A stretch of DNA of 64,000 bases, taken from the NCBI RefSeq assembly GCF_018310535.1, contig NZ_CP074102.1, positions 744,001-808,000 on the forward strand, given 5' to 3'. This document shows, piece after piece, positions 42,134 through 50,284 of the stretch. Each line of letters opens with the position of its first letter. The stretch's first letter is position 1. A model generated the notes under the pieces. It saw only the letters and a program-made list of their open reading frames with translations. It did not search any database and had not been told where the DNA came from. The translations under genes were made by a program, and so were the position numbers. Origin of the DNA: Streptomyces mirabilis. Lineage in GTDB: Bacteria; Actinomycetota; Actinomycetes; Streptomycetales; Streptomycetaceae.

Positions 42134-44518
42134 TCAGTCTTCGTGGCCGAGCTGCAGATCCCGCTCCGTGCGCCCCCCGCCGGCCACTTGCAGCACGGTG
42201 GCCACCGGCGGATAGCCCGCCGCGATGACGGTGTACTCGCCGGAGGACAGGTCGACGAACCGGAACGCCCCGTCCGCACCGGTGGTGAGCGTGTCCACCA
42301 CGTTGCCCGCGGCGTCCAGGAGCGTCACCCGCGCGTCCTCGACGGGCCGGCCGCCGCCCGCCCGCACGGTGCCGCGCAGCACGGCGCCGCCCGCGAGTTC
42401 GACGTCCTGGCGGGTCTCGCGCGAGGCCTGCACGGTGACGGGGAGGGCGGCCGGGCGGAACGCGGGCGCGCTGGCGGCGAGGGTGTACTCGCCCGCCACC
42501 AGCTCCGTGATGACATAGCCGCCTTCGCGCCCGCTGCGGGTGGTGGCCACGACTTCCCCGTGGACGTTGGTGAGCGTGACGGTGGCGTCGCGCACGGGGG
42601 TGCCGTCCGCGGTCAGCACACTCCCGGCGAGGCGTCCCGCGCCGCCGAGGACGACGTCCAGTTCCACGGGGCGCTCGCCGATGGTCACCGAGACGGCCTG
42701 CGGCTGGTGGCCGCCGGCCGCGGCGATCAGTACGTACGACCCCGATCCGGGCGTGGACAGCGCGTACCGCCCGTCCTCGCCGCTGGCGCCCCGCCCGATC
42801 TGCTGTCCGGCGATGTCGATGAGGGTGAGCGCGGCGCGCGGCACGACGGTCCCGTCGGGGTGCTGCACGGTGCCGCAGACGGGGATCCCGGCGGCGTGGG
42901 ACGAACGGGCCTGCGGGATCGGGGCGTTCACCCGTGCGGTCTCCGGGTCGGCGATGGGGGCGTTGTGGGACACCAGCGGTTTCTCCTTGAGGAAGCAGGC
43001 GATGAGCAGGCCCAGGACGAGCACCGGGACGAGGTAGAGGAAGATCCGCGGCATGGCGTCCGCGTAGGCGCGGATGTAGTCGTCGCGCAGGGCCTCGGGC
43101 AGGGAGTGGACGAGCTGCGGGGTGATGGACTCGGGGTCGGGCAGGCCGGTGCGCGGGGGCAGGCGGTCGGCGAGCGCGTCCGAGAGCCGACGGGCGAACA
43201 GCGTGCCGAAGACGGCGGCGCCGACGCTGCCGCCGATCTGCCGGAAGTAGTTGTTGGCGCTGGTCGCGGTGCCAAGGTCGGCGGGGCGCACGGAGTTCTG
43301 CACGGCGAGGACCAGCACCGGCATCACCATGCCGATGCCCGCGCCGAGGATGGCCATCCAGATGCTGTACTGCAGGCGGGGTGTGTCGACTTCGAGGCGG
43401 GACAGCAGCCACATGCCGAGGGCCGACAGGGCGCTGCCGAGGACCGGATAGATCTTGTAGCGGCCGGTACGGCTGATGAGCTGTCCGCAGACGATGGAGG
43501 CGCCGACGATGCCGCCCATCATGGGGAGCATGAGGAGTCCGGACTCGGTGGCGCTGGCCCCGTCGACCATCTGCAGGAAGGTCGGCAGATAGCTGGCCGC
43601 TCCGAAGAGGGCGACGCCGATGACGAGCCCCACCAGGGCGGTGATGTTGAAGACACCGTCCTTGAACAGCCTCGGCGGGATGAGGGGTTCGGTGGCGAAG
43701 CGCTCGGCGACGAAGAAGAGGACGGTCGCGACGAGCGCGCCCGCGCCGAGCCCCATGATGACCCGTGAGCCCCAGGCGTACTCGGTGCCGCCCCAGCTGG
43801 TCAGCAGGACCAGGCAGGTCGACGCGGCGGCCAGCAGCAGCACACCGAGTACGTCGACGCGTCCGCGCGCGGGGGGCCTGGGCAGCTTCAGCACGACGGT
43901 GACGACGGCCAGGGTGAGCAGGCCGAAGGGCACGTTGATGTAGAAGCACCAGCGCCAGGAGAGGTGGTCGGTGAAATAGCCGCCCAGAAGGGGCCCGGCG
44001 ACCGATGCGAGGCCGAAGGCGGCGCCGATCAGGCCCATGAAGCGGCCGCGCTCGCGGGGCGGCACGATGTCCGCGATGATCGCCTGCACGCCGATCATGA
44101 GGCCGCCCGCGCCGACGCCCTGGATCGCGCGGAAGGCGATCAGCTGGTCCATGCTCTGGGCTCGTCCCGAGCACGCCGAACCGGCCACGAAGACGACGAT
44201 CGCGAACTGGAAGACGCCCTTGCGGCCGAAGAGGTCGCCGAGCTTGCCGTAGACGGGGAGTCCGACGGTGGAGGTGAGCAGATAGGCGGTGATCGCCCAG
44301 GACATCCTGCCCAGGCCGTGCAGTTCACCGACGATCTTCGGGAGCGCGGTGGCCACGATCATCTGATCGAGGGCGGAGAGCAGCAGCGCGAGCATGAGTC
44401 CGAAGAAGACCAGCCGCACCTGGCGCGGGCTCAGCCGGGCGGTCCCGGGGGCCGGTGGAGGCGAGTGCCGCGGGGGCGCGGCAGCCGGTTCGTCCTGCAC
44501 CAGAGTGATCCCGCCCAC
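42134..44518 (-). CDS. DHA2-family MFS exporter fused to carboxypeptidase-regulatory-like repeats
   Basis: 794 residues from the GTG at 44518 (GAGGGGAG 7 nt upstream). The first ~540 residues form a 14-helix EmrB/QacA-type drug exporter ([20 protein letters not shown] motif D1, [11 protein letters not shown] motif A). The C-terminal ~240 residues carry three beta-sandwich repeats like the CarboxypepD regulatory domain ([63 protein letters not shown]). With 14 helices both ends should be cytoplasmic. The fusion is unusual; repeats may bind substrate or another protein. No regulator is adjacent. Confidence 0.9.
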   Translation of the reverse strand: MGGITLVQDEPAAAPPRHSPPPAPGTARLSPRQVRLVFFGLMLALLLSALDQMIVATALPKIVGELHGLGRMSWAITAYLLTSTVGLPVYGKLGDLFGRKGVFQFAIVVFVAGSACSGRAQSMDQLIAFRAIQGVGAGGLMIGVQAIIADIVPPRERGRFMGLIGAAFGLASVAGPLLGGYFTDHLSWRWCFYINVPFGLLTLAVVTVVLKLPRPPARGRVDVLGVLLLAAASTCLVLLTSWGGTEYAWGSRVIMGLGAGALVATVLFFVAERFATEPLIPPRLFKDGVFNITALVGLVIGVALFGAASYLPTFLQMVDGASATESGLLMLPMMGGIVGASIVCGQLISRTGRYKIYPVLGSALSALGMWLLSRLEVDTPRLQYSIWMAILGAGIGMVMPVLVLAVQNSVRPADLGTATSANNYFRQIGGSVGAAVFGTLFARRLSDALADRLPPRTGLPDPESITPQLVHSLPEALRDDYIRAYADAMPRIFLYLVPVLVLGLLIACFLKEKPLVSHNAPIADPETARVNAPIPQARSSHAAGIPVCGTVQHPDGTVVPRAALTLIDIAGQQIGRGASGEDGRYALSTPGSGSYVLIAAAGGHQPQAVSVTIGERPVELDVVLGGAGRLAGSVLTADGTPVRDATVTLTNVHGEVVATTRSGREGGYVITELVAGEYTLAASAPAFRPAALPVTVQASRETRQDVELAGGAVLRGTVRAGGGRPVEDARVTLLDAAGNVVDTLTTGADGAFRFVDLSSGEYTVIAAGYPPVATVLQVAGGGRTERDLQLGHED

Positions 44519-44660
44519 GTACCGCTCCCCTCGTCGCGCCCACCGCACAATTCCCGCTTATCGCGACAACTGTGAGCAAGCGCGACGAGTTACGGCGTAC
44601 CGCCGCGTCGCGAGGAGATCCACTCGAACCGGTGAGGGTGACAACGCGCCCCGGAGAGTT

Positions 44661-44691
44661 GCCTCTTGGGCCGTGCGGCCGTCAAAGAGGC
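44661..44691 (-). terminator. hairpin after the SRPBCC gene
   Basis: GCCTCTT (44661-44667) and AAGAGGC (44685-44691) pair around a GC-rich inner region (GGCC/GGCC). It lies 12 bp past the SRPBCC stop on the minus strand. No T tract. Confidence 0.45.
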
Positions 44692-44702
44692 GTGCGTCCT
44701 GG

Positions 44703-45146
44703 CTACTTCTGCGTCTCGGCGGCGAGCTTGTCGAGCACCAGGTCGTAGATCCTGCCGAGGCCCTTGGGCGCGAAGGTCTTCTCGAAGAAGCCGCCGATGC
44801 CGCCCGCACCGTCCCAGACGGTGGTGACGACGACGCGGGACTTGCCCTCGCCGGCCGGGGTGACCCGCCAGGTGGTGACCATGGAGGAGTTGCGGTCCTT
44901 CTCGACGAGCTCACCGTCGGTGGGCTCGGTGACCTCGAGGAGGCAGTCGCGCACGCGCTTGCTGGTGGCCTGGAGCTTCCAGTGGACGAGGGTGCCCTCG
45001 CCGTCGCCGCCCTCGCGCACCTCGTACTCGCTGAAGTGCTCGGGCAGCAGCTTCGCGCGCGTGCCGCTGTAGTCGGCCAGGGCGTCGAACACCGCCTCCG
45101 CGTCCGCCGCGATGACCCGCTCCGTCGTGGCCTCGACCTGCGCCAT
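44703..45146 (-). CDS. SRPBCC (START-like) family protein
   Basis: 147 residues. The pattern of a small hydrophobic-ligand-binding polyketide-cyclase/START fold: VEATTERVIAADAEAVFDALADYS, then alternating strands (GTLVHWKLQATSKRVRDCLLEVTE) and a C-terminal amphipathic helix (GRIYDLVLDKLAAE). The ATG at 45146 has GGAGGAAG upstream. It is divergent from the radical SAM gene with a 206-bp gap. Ligand unknown. Confidence 0.88.
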   Translation of the reverse strand: MAQVEATTERVIAADAEAVFDALADYSGTRAKLLPEHFSEYEVREGGDGEGTLVHWKLQATSKRVRDCLLEVTEPTDGELVEKDRNSSMVTTWRVTPAGEGKSRVVVTTVWDGAGGIGGFFEKTFAPKGLGRIYDLVLDKLAAETQK

Positions 45147-45308
45147 TGCACTTCCTCCAGCACTTGGTGACTCGGGGTGTGCGGCAAGCCAACCACCCGG
45201 CGGCCCGACCCCCCAAATCGGGGCCCCCAGGGGGCGCGGAACGGGTCCCCGCCGAGGCGCGGAAGGGGCGCTCCGACGTGCGCGGAAAACCGGGTCGCAC
45301 GATCAAGG

Positions 45309-45326
45309 GAACATGTGTTCTATTCT
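45309..45326 (+). promoter_or_regulatory. LexA-type SOS box with overlapping -10-like element
   Basis: GAAC-ATGT-GTTC (45309-45320) matches the core of the actinobacterial LexA box (GAAC-N4-GTTC) and is followed at once by TATTCT (45321-45326), a -10-like hexamer. It is 33 bp before the radical SAM start. Binding by LexA would block this promoter. Confidence 0.6.
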
Positions 45327-45352
45327 GTGGCCAGTGCTACCGAGGAGGCGTC

Positions 45353-46405
45353 ATGCGCTGGGACAACCTCACAGCGGACCCCGCCGGGGACCGCGCCCGG
45401 GACGCCGCGCTGTTCGGCGCGGACGCGGTGACCACCCGTACGTTCGACAGCCCGGAGTTCCGTGGTGTCACGTTCCACGAGATCCGGGCCCGCTCGATCG
45501 TGAACCGGGTACCAGGGGCCTCGCGCATGCCCTTCGAGTGGACGGTCAACCCCTATCGGGGCTGCACACACGCGTGTGTGTACTGCTTCGCGCGCAAGAC
45601 CCACAGCTATCTGGACCTCGACACGGGACTCGACTTCGACTCCCAGATCGTGGTGAAGGTCAACGCGCCGGAGCTGCTGCGCCGCCAGCTCGGCTCGCGC
45701 CGCTGGCAGGGCGAGCACATCGCGATGGGCACCAACGTCGACTGCTACCAGCGGGCCGAGGGCCGCTACCGGCTGATGCCCGGCATCATCGCGGCCCTGC
45801 GCGACCACGCGAACCCCTTCTCGATCCTGACGAAGGGCACGCTGATCCTGCGCGACCTCGACCTCCTGAAGCAGGCCTCCGAGGTCACCGACGTCGGGAT
45901 CTCGGTCTCCGTGGGCTTCACCGACTCCCAGCTGTGGCGCACCGTCGAGCCGGGCACCCCGGCCCCGGAGCGCCGCCTGGACGTCGTGCGCACCCTCACG
46001 GACCACGGCATCGACTGCGGGGTCCTGATGGCCCCCGTGATCCCCTTCCTGGGTGACAGCCCGGCCCAACTGCGTGCCACCGTGCGGGCGATAGCGGCGT
46101 CCGGGGCCACCTCGGTGACCCCGCTCGTGCTGCATCTGCGGCCCGGCGCCCGGGAGTGGTTCATGGCCTGGCTGGAGCACTACCACCCGTATCTCGTACG
46201 GCGTTACGAGCGGCTTTACGCGGAGGGCGCGTACGCCCCGAAGTGGTACCAGCGCCGGATCACCCGTCAGGTCCACGAGCTGGCCCAGGAGTACGGCATC
46301 GGTCCCACGCGCGCGGGGATGCCCCGCAGGATCATCGCGCCCTCCGAGTCCGCCGAGCCGGTGGCGCCCGCCACGCCGGAACCGACCCAGCTCACCCTGC
46401 TCTGA
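45353..46405 (+). CDS. radical SAM protein, Rv2578c/SplB-like
   Basis: 350 residues from the ATG at 45353 (GAGGAGG upstream). The radical SAM cluster motif is CTHACVYC (CxxxCxxC) after VNPYRG, as in the Rv2578c family, which is related to spore photoproduct lyase. ASEVTDVGISVSVGFTD and MGTNVDCYQ fit the TIM-barrel strands. The M. tuberculosis homologue is reported as damage-induced. A LexA-type box in this promoter supports a DNA-damage role, though the reaction is unproven. Confidence 0.9.
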   Translation: MRWDNLTADPAGDRARDAALFGADAVTTRTFDSPEFRGVTFHEIRARSIVNRVPGASRMPFEWTVNPYRGCTHACVYCFARKTHSYLDLDTGLDFDSQIVVKVNAPELLRRQLGSRRWQGEHIAMGTNVDCYQRAEGRYRLMPGIIAALRDHANPFSILTKGTLILRDLDLLKQASEVTDVGISVSVGFTDSQLWRTVEPGTPAPERRLDVVRTLTDHGIDCGVLMAPVIPFLGDSPAQLRATVRAIAASGATSVTPLVLHLRPGAREWFMAWLEHYHPYLVRRYERLYAEGAYAPKWYQRRITRQVHELAQEYGIGPTRAGMPRRIIAPSESAEPVAPATPEPTQLTLL

Positions 46406-46554
46406 CCACGGCGAACGACCGTTGCCCGGCCCGTTCCTGACGGCATCCGGGCGCATCACGCGGCTCAATTGGGTCAAGACTTTCCAGAACGAGTTCTTCC
46501 GGGGCCCCTGTCCGGGACGATGCGGCGAAGGCCGTGGCGTGCACGGCTCAAAAT

Positions 46555-46571
46555 CCTCCGTCCTTGGGAGG
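46555..46571 (+). promoter_or_regulatory. hairpin masking the aminopeptidase ribosome site
   Basis: CCTCC (46555-46559) can pair with GGAGG (46567-46571), the ribosome site of the secreted aminopeptidase gene, with a 7-nt loop. It may tune translation. It is a short stem. Confidence 0.35.
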
Positions 46572-46575
46572 CTCT

Positions 46576-48180
46576 GTGAAGAAACGCGCAGCTGCTCTGT
46601 GCGGGGCGGCCGCCGTGCTGGCCGGGATGATCACATCGATCCCCGCCGACGCGAGCGCCGGTTCCGCGACCGCACCGCGCACCACCCTCACCACCGCGAA
46701 ACCCACCTGGAAGAAGTGCGGGACCAGCAAGTATCCGACGCTCCAATGCGCGTCCCTGACGGTGCCGCTGGACCACACCAAGCCCCACGGCCGGCAGATC
46801 ACCCTCGCCCTCTCACGCGTCCCGCACACCGCGAAGACCTACCAGGGGCCGCTGCTGGTGAACCCGGGCGGCCCCGGCGCCAGCGGGCTCTCGCTGGCCG
46901 GATTCGTCGCATCCTCGCTGCCGAAGGCAGTGGCGGCGCAGTACGACGTCATCGGCTTCGACCCGCGCGGTGTCGGCGCCAGCAAGCCCGCCCTTGACTG
47001 CAAGCCCGGGTCCTTCAACCCGGTGCGCCCGGACTCCGTGCCCAGCACCCCCGCGATCGAGAAGGCCAACCTCGACCGCGCCAAGGCCTTCGCGAAGGCG
47101 TGCGGCAAGAAGTACGCCGACCTGCTGCCGTACATCGACACGGTGAGCGCGGTCCGGGACATGGACTCGATCCGCGCCGCGCTCGGCGCCAAGAAGATCA
47201 ACTACTTCGGTTACTCGTACGGCACCTACCTGGGCGCCGTGTACGCGAAGCTCTACCCGCAGCGCGTACGCCGTCTGGTGCTCGACTCCATCGTCGACCC
47301 CAGTGGTGTCTGGTACGAGGACAACATCGGCCAGGACTACACCTTCAACGACCGCCACCAGGCGTTCCTGGCATGGGTCGCCAAGCACGACGCGACCTAC
47401 AAGCTCGGCACGGACCCGGCCAAGGTCGAGGCCAAGTGGTACGCCATGCGCAGGGCGCTCGCCAAGAACCCCGCGGGCAAGAAGGTGGGCGCCTCCGAAC
47501 TGGAGGACACCTTCATCCCGGGCGGCTACTACAACGGCTACTGGCCCTCCCTCGCCGGGGCGTTCGCGGCCTACGTGAACGGCAAGAACACGGCCCCGCT
47601 CGTCGCGGCCTACGAGAACCTCGGCGCCATCAACGCCTCCGGCGACAACGGTTACAGCATCTACACCGCGGTGCAGTGCCGTGACGCGTCCTGGCCGCGC
47701 GACTGGAACCAGTGGCGCAAGGACAACTGGGCGGTGTACGGCAAGGCGCCGTTCATGGCCTGGAACAACGCCTGGTACAACGCGCCGTGCGCGTTCTGGC
47801 CGACGAAGACGCTGCGGCCGGTGAACATCGCCAACAGGGCGCTGCCGCCGACGCTGCTCTTCCAGGCCACGAACGACGCGGCCACTCCCTACCAGGGCGG
47901 CGTGACGGTCCACCACCTACTGCGCGGATCCAGCCTGGTGGTCGAGCAGGGGGGCGGGAACCACGGCATCACGCTGAGCGGGAACGCCTGTCTGGACAAG
48001 TACCTGGCGGCGTACCTCACCAACGGCAAGGTGCCGCACGGCAGCGGCGTGGCCGACGCGGTGTGCAAGAAGCTGCCGGACCCGGAGCCGAAGAGCACGA
48101 AGGCTGCGTTGTCCACCGCCTCGGGCGGTGCGTCCTCGGCTGGCGCGACGCTGCACGGGCTGCTCGGCCACCGCGGCTGA
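46576..48180 (+). CDS. secreted tripeptidyl aminopeptidase, alpha/beta-hydrolase (SlpD/TAP type)
   Basis: 534 residues from the GTG at 46576 (GGGAGG 5 nt upstream). The Sec signal is VKKRAAALCGAAAVLAGMITS. The alpha/beta-hydrolase core shows the oxyanion segment LLVNPGGPGASG, the nucleophile GYSYGTY, the Asp in ATNDAATPY and the His in GGGNHGIT, with the C-terminal TAP-like domain. Homologues in Streptomyces (Slp and Tap proteins) release tripeptides from secreted proteins. The exported enzyme probably feeds peptide uptake. It lies 170 bp after the radical SAM gene and is probably transcribed separately. Confidence 0.92.
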   Translation: MKKRAAALCGAAAVLAGMITSIPADASAGSATAPRTTLTTAKPTWKKCGTSKYPTLQCASLTVPLDHTKPHGRQITLALSRVPHTAKTYQGPLLVNPGGPGASGLSLAGFVASSLPKAVAAQYDVIGFDPRGVGASKPALDCKPGSFNPVRPDSVPSTPAIEKANLDRAKAFAKACGKKYADLLPYIDTVSAVRDMDSIRAALGAKKINYFGYSYGTYLGAVYAKLYPQRVRRLVLDSIVDPSGVWYEDNIGQDYTFNDRHQAFLAWVAKHDATYKLGTDPAKVEAKWYAMRRALAKNPAGKKVGASELEDTFIPGGYYNGYWPSLAGAFAAYVNGKNTAPLVAAYENLGAINASGDNGYSIYTAVQCRDASWPRDWNQWRKDNWAVYGKAPFMAWNNAWYNAPCAFWPTKTLRPVNIANRALPPTLLFQATNDAATPYQGGVTVHHLLRGSSLVVEQGGGNHGITLSGNACLDKYLAAYLTNGKVPHGSGVADAVCKKLPDPEPKSTKAALSTASGGASSAGATLHGLLGHRG

Positions 48181-48236
48181 GCACGCCCTGACGGCCCGTC
48201 GGGGGCGTTGTCAGACCCATGGTCCACCATGGACGC

Positions 48237-48635
48237 ATGAGTGAGCTGACCCGCATTCCCGCCCCCGACGGGGTCGCCCCCGCCGCCGCGTACTCGCATG
48301 TCGTCCTCGGTACGGGCCGCTTCGTTGCGGTCTCGGGGCAGCTCGCCCTGGACGAGGACGGCAGGCTCGTCGGCGCGGGCGACGCGGCGGCGCAGGCCCG
48401 TCAGGTGTTCGAGAACCTGCGCCGCTGTCTGGCCGCCGCCGAGGCGACCTTCGACGACGTCGTCAAACTCACCTTCTTCGTCACGGACATGGCCCATATG
48501 CCGGCCGTCCGCGCGGCCCGCGACGCCCACATACCCGCGGACCGCCTCCCGGCCGCGTCGGCGGTCCAGGTCGCCGCGCTGGTCCGCCCCGAGTTCCTGA
48601 TGGAGATCGAGGCGTACGCGGTGGTGAGCGAGTGA
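48237..48635 (+). CDS. RidA-family imine deaminase
   Basis: 132 residues from the ATG at 48237. The YjgF/RidA pattern is clear: PAAAYSHVVLGTGRFVAVSGQLALDEDG, then QVFENLRRCLAAAEATFDDVVKLTFFVTD and the C-terminal LVRPEFLMEIEAYA with the conserved Arg and Glu. RidA hydrolyses reactive enamine/imine intermediates of amino acid metabolism. The stop overlaps the following GNAT start (GTGA), so the pair is coupled. An inverted repeat (CCATGGT-CC-ACCATGG, 48217-48232) lies just upstream of the start. Confidence 0.9.
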   Translation: MSELTRIPAPDGVAPAAAYSHVVLGTGRFVAVSGQLALDEDGRLVGAGDAAAQARQVFENLRRCLAAAEATFDDVVKLTFFVTDMAHMPAVRAARDAHIPADRLPAASAVQVAALVRPEFLMEIEAYAVVSE

Positions 48636-49198
48636 GCGCAGCTCCGGTCCGGATCCGGGAGATGGTCCGCTCGGACTGCGAGCGGGTCGCCGAGATCCGC
48701 ATCCGCGGATGGCAGACCGCCTACCGGGGGCTGATGCCCCAGTCGTACCTGGACACACTCAGCGTGACCGAGGACGCGGCCCGGCGGCGCGAGCGCTTCG
48801 GGCGCGGCGGCGGCGCGGTCGTGAACCTGGTCGCCGAGCGGGACGGCGAGGTGGTCGGCTGGGCCTGCCACGGCCCGTACCGGGACGACGAAGCCCGCGG
48901 CGAGGACGTCGGGTCTGCCGAGTTGTACGCGATCTACGTCGATCCCGAGCGGGTCGGGGCCGGGGTGGGCCGCGCACTTCTCACGGAATCGATCGCCCGC
49001 TGCACCGCCGCGGGGCACGCGCGGATGCTGCTGTGGGTCCTCAAGGCAAACACCGGGGCACGCCGGTTCTACGCACAGGCCGGGTTCGGTCCCGACGGTG
49101 GCGAGGAGCCGTTCGAGGTGGACGGTGTCGCCGTGCCCGAGGTCCGGTACGCCCGCACCCTCACGCGCCCCGGCGCCGACACCGGGGCGCTCCGGTAG
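48632..49198 (+). CDS. GNAT acetyltransferase
   Basis: 188 residues from a GTG coupled to the RidA gene. N-terminal VRIREMVRSDCERVAEIRIRGWQTAYRG and the acetyl-CoA site LYAIYVDPERVGAGVGRALL, then NTGARRFYAQAGF, define the GNAT fold. The target is unknown. No terminator is seen before the convergent HEAT gene, 140 bp on. Confidence 0.9.
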   Translation: MSAAPVRIREMVRSDCERVAEIRIRGWQTAYRGLMPQSYLDTLSVTEDAARRRERFGRGGGAVVNLVAERDGEVVGWACHGPYRDDEARGEDVGSAELYAIYVDPERVGAGVGRALLTESIARCTAAGHARMLLWVLKANTGARRFYAQAGFGPDGGEEPFEVDGVAVPEVRYARTLTRPGADTGALR

Positions 49199-49338
49199 CG
49201 CGGGAACTCTTTGCGGTTCCGACCGTTCCCGTGCGGACGTCACGGACTACGCTCGAAGGGCCGGGTCCGGAGCGCGACGACACGGTGAGCACGGTCGACG
49301 AGGCGCTGCGGGAGGCGGCCCGTCGGCCGCCCGCCGTG

Positions 49339-49908
49339 TCACCCGGGCAGTCGGGCCAGCGCGTGCACCGCCGCCTCGGCGAGTGCCGGATGGGCGAGCG
49401 CCTCGTTCAGGACGGGTTTCGCACGTACGTCCCCCAGCGCCCCGAGCCCCTCCACACAGGCCAGGGCGACTCTTCGGTAGGGGTCGTGGGGGCGCAGCCT
49501 GCGCCCCAGGGTGGTGATCAGCGCCGGTACGGCCTCGGGGGCGCGCAGCTCGACCAGGAGCCGTACGGGATGCAGCGCGTAGGCGACGCGCAGTTCGTTG
49601 GTGGCGAGCGCGGCCGCCGCGCGGGCCGTGCGCGGATCGCCGAGGCGGGCGAGCGCGTGTGCCGCGGACGCGCAGCGCTGCGGGTCGCGGTGGTTCAGCA
49701 GCAGGACGAGCGCCTCGAAGGCCCGCCGGTCCCCGGCGAGTCCGAGCCGGAAGGCGACCAACTCCCGTGCCCACAAGGGCTGTCCGGGCGCGGTCAGCGC
49801 GGCCGCCAGCGCATCCGGGTCCTCGGTCGCCACGAGTCGCTCGTACGCCGGCGAAGCACCCGCCTCGTTTCGTAGACGCTCCGTGAGTGATCGCAACTCT
49901 TCGTCCAT
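49339..49908 (-). CDS. small HEAT-repeat protein
   Basis: 189 residues from the ATG at 49908 (MDEELRSLTERL); the start at 49935 is less likely. Four to five HEAT-type helix pairs are visible (e.g. RRAFEALVLLLNHRDPQRCASAAHALARLGD, VPALITTLGRRL). No enzymatic motif. It is probably a protein-binding scaffold. It is divergent from the dehydrogenase operon at 50285. Confidence 0.8.
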   Translation of the reverse strand: MDEELRSLTERLRNEAGASPAYERLVATEDPDALAAALTAPGQPLWARELVAFRLGLAGDRRAFEALVLLLNHRDPQRCASAAHALARLGDPRTARAAAALATNELRVAYALHPVRLLVELRAPEAVPALITTLGRRLRPHDPYRRVALACVEGLGALGDVRAKPVLNEALAHPALAEAAVHALARLPG

Positions 49909-50284
49909 GAAGCCGAGCCTAGGCGCGGCCTCCATGACTCCGGGACGTACATCACAAATTCGGGGGCTGGCGCGCTCGTTACCGGCGAGTTAAGCTCAGA
50001 CGAGCGAGTTACCCACTCGCGTCTTGCTTGCGGTGGCCTGGTGACGCAGCCATCGTGAGAGCAGTCGGTTCGGTACCTCAGGTACCTCAGTACGACACGG
50101 CTCCGGGACAGGGCCGGTCGGCTTCACCGTTCCCTGGGTGCGCCCTCGCGGGCACCCCCCTTTGGACGGCACCGGGCGTGTGCGCTCGTCAGCCCGGCAA
50201 CACCCGCACTCTCCGCACTCCGTGCGCCTCCTGGGCGTACATGCGTGCGCTCCTCAGTCGTCACCCTCTTTCTGGAGTCCCGCG
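49909..50284. other. 376-bp leader/promoter region before the 3-hydroxyacyl-CoA dehydrogenase gene
   Basis: There is no gene here. GCGAGT-TACCC-ACTCGC (50004-50020) is a perfect 6-bp dyad with a 5-bp spacer. GGTACCTCA occurs twice in direct contact (50072-50080, 50081-50089). GAGTTA also occurs at 49987-49992. These could be binding sites for the TetR regulator encoded downstream. Confidence 0.45.

Noticed and set aside
39320..43768. 1482-codon plus-strand frame
   Set aside because: GC-rich antisense shadow of the phosphatase and MFS genes; composition is His/Asp/Gly/Arg-rich without domains.
49287..49875. Plus-strand frame opposite the small HEAT gene (starts GTGAGCACGGTCGACGAG)
   Set aside because: Only the first ~17 codons look gene-like; the rest is antisense to the HEAT repeats.
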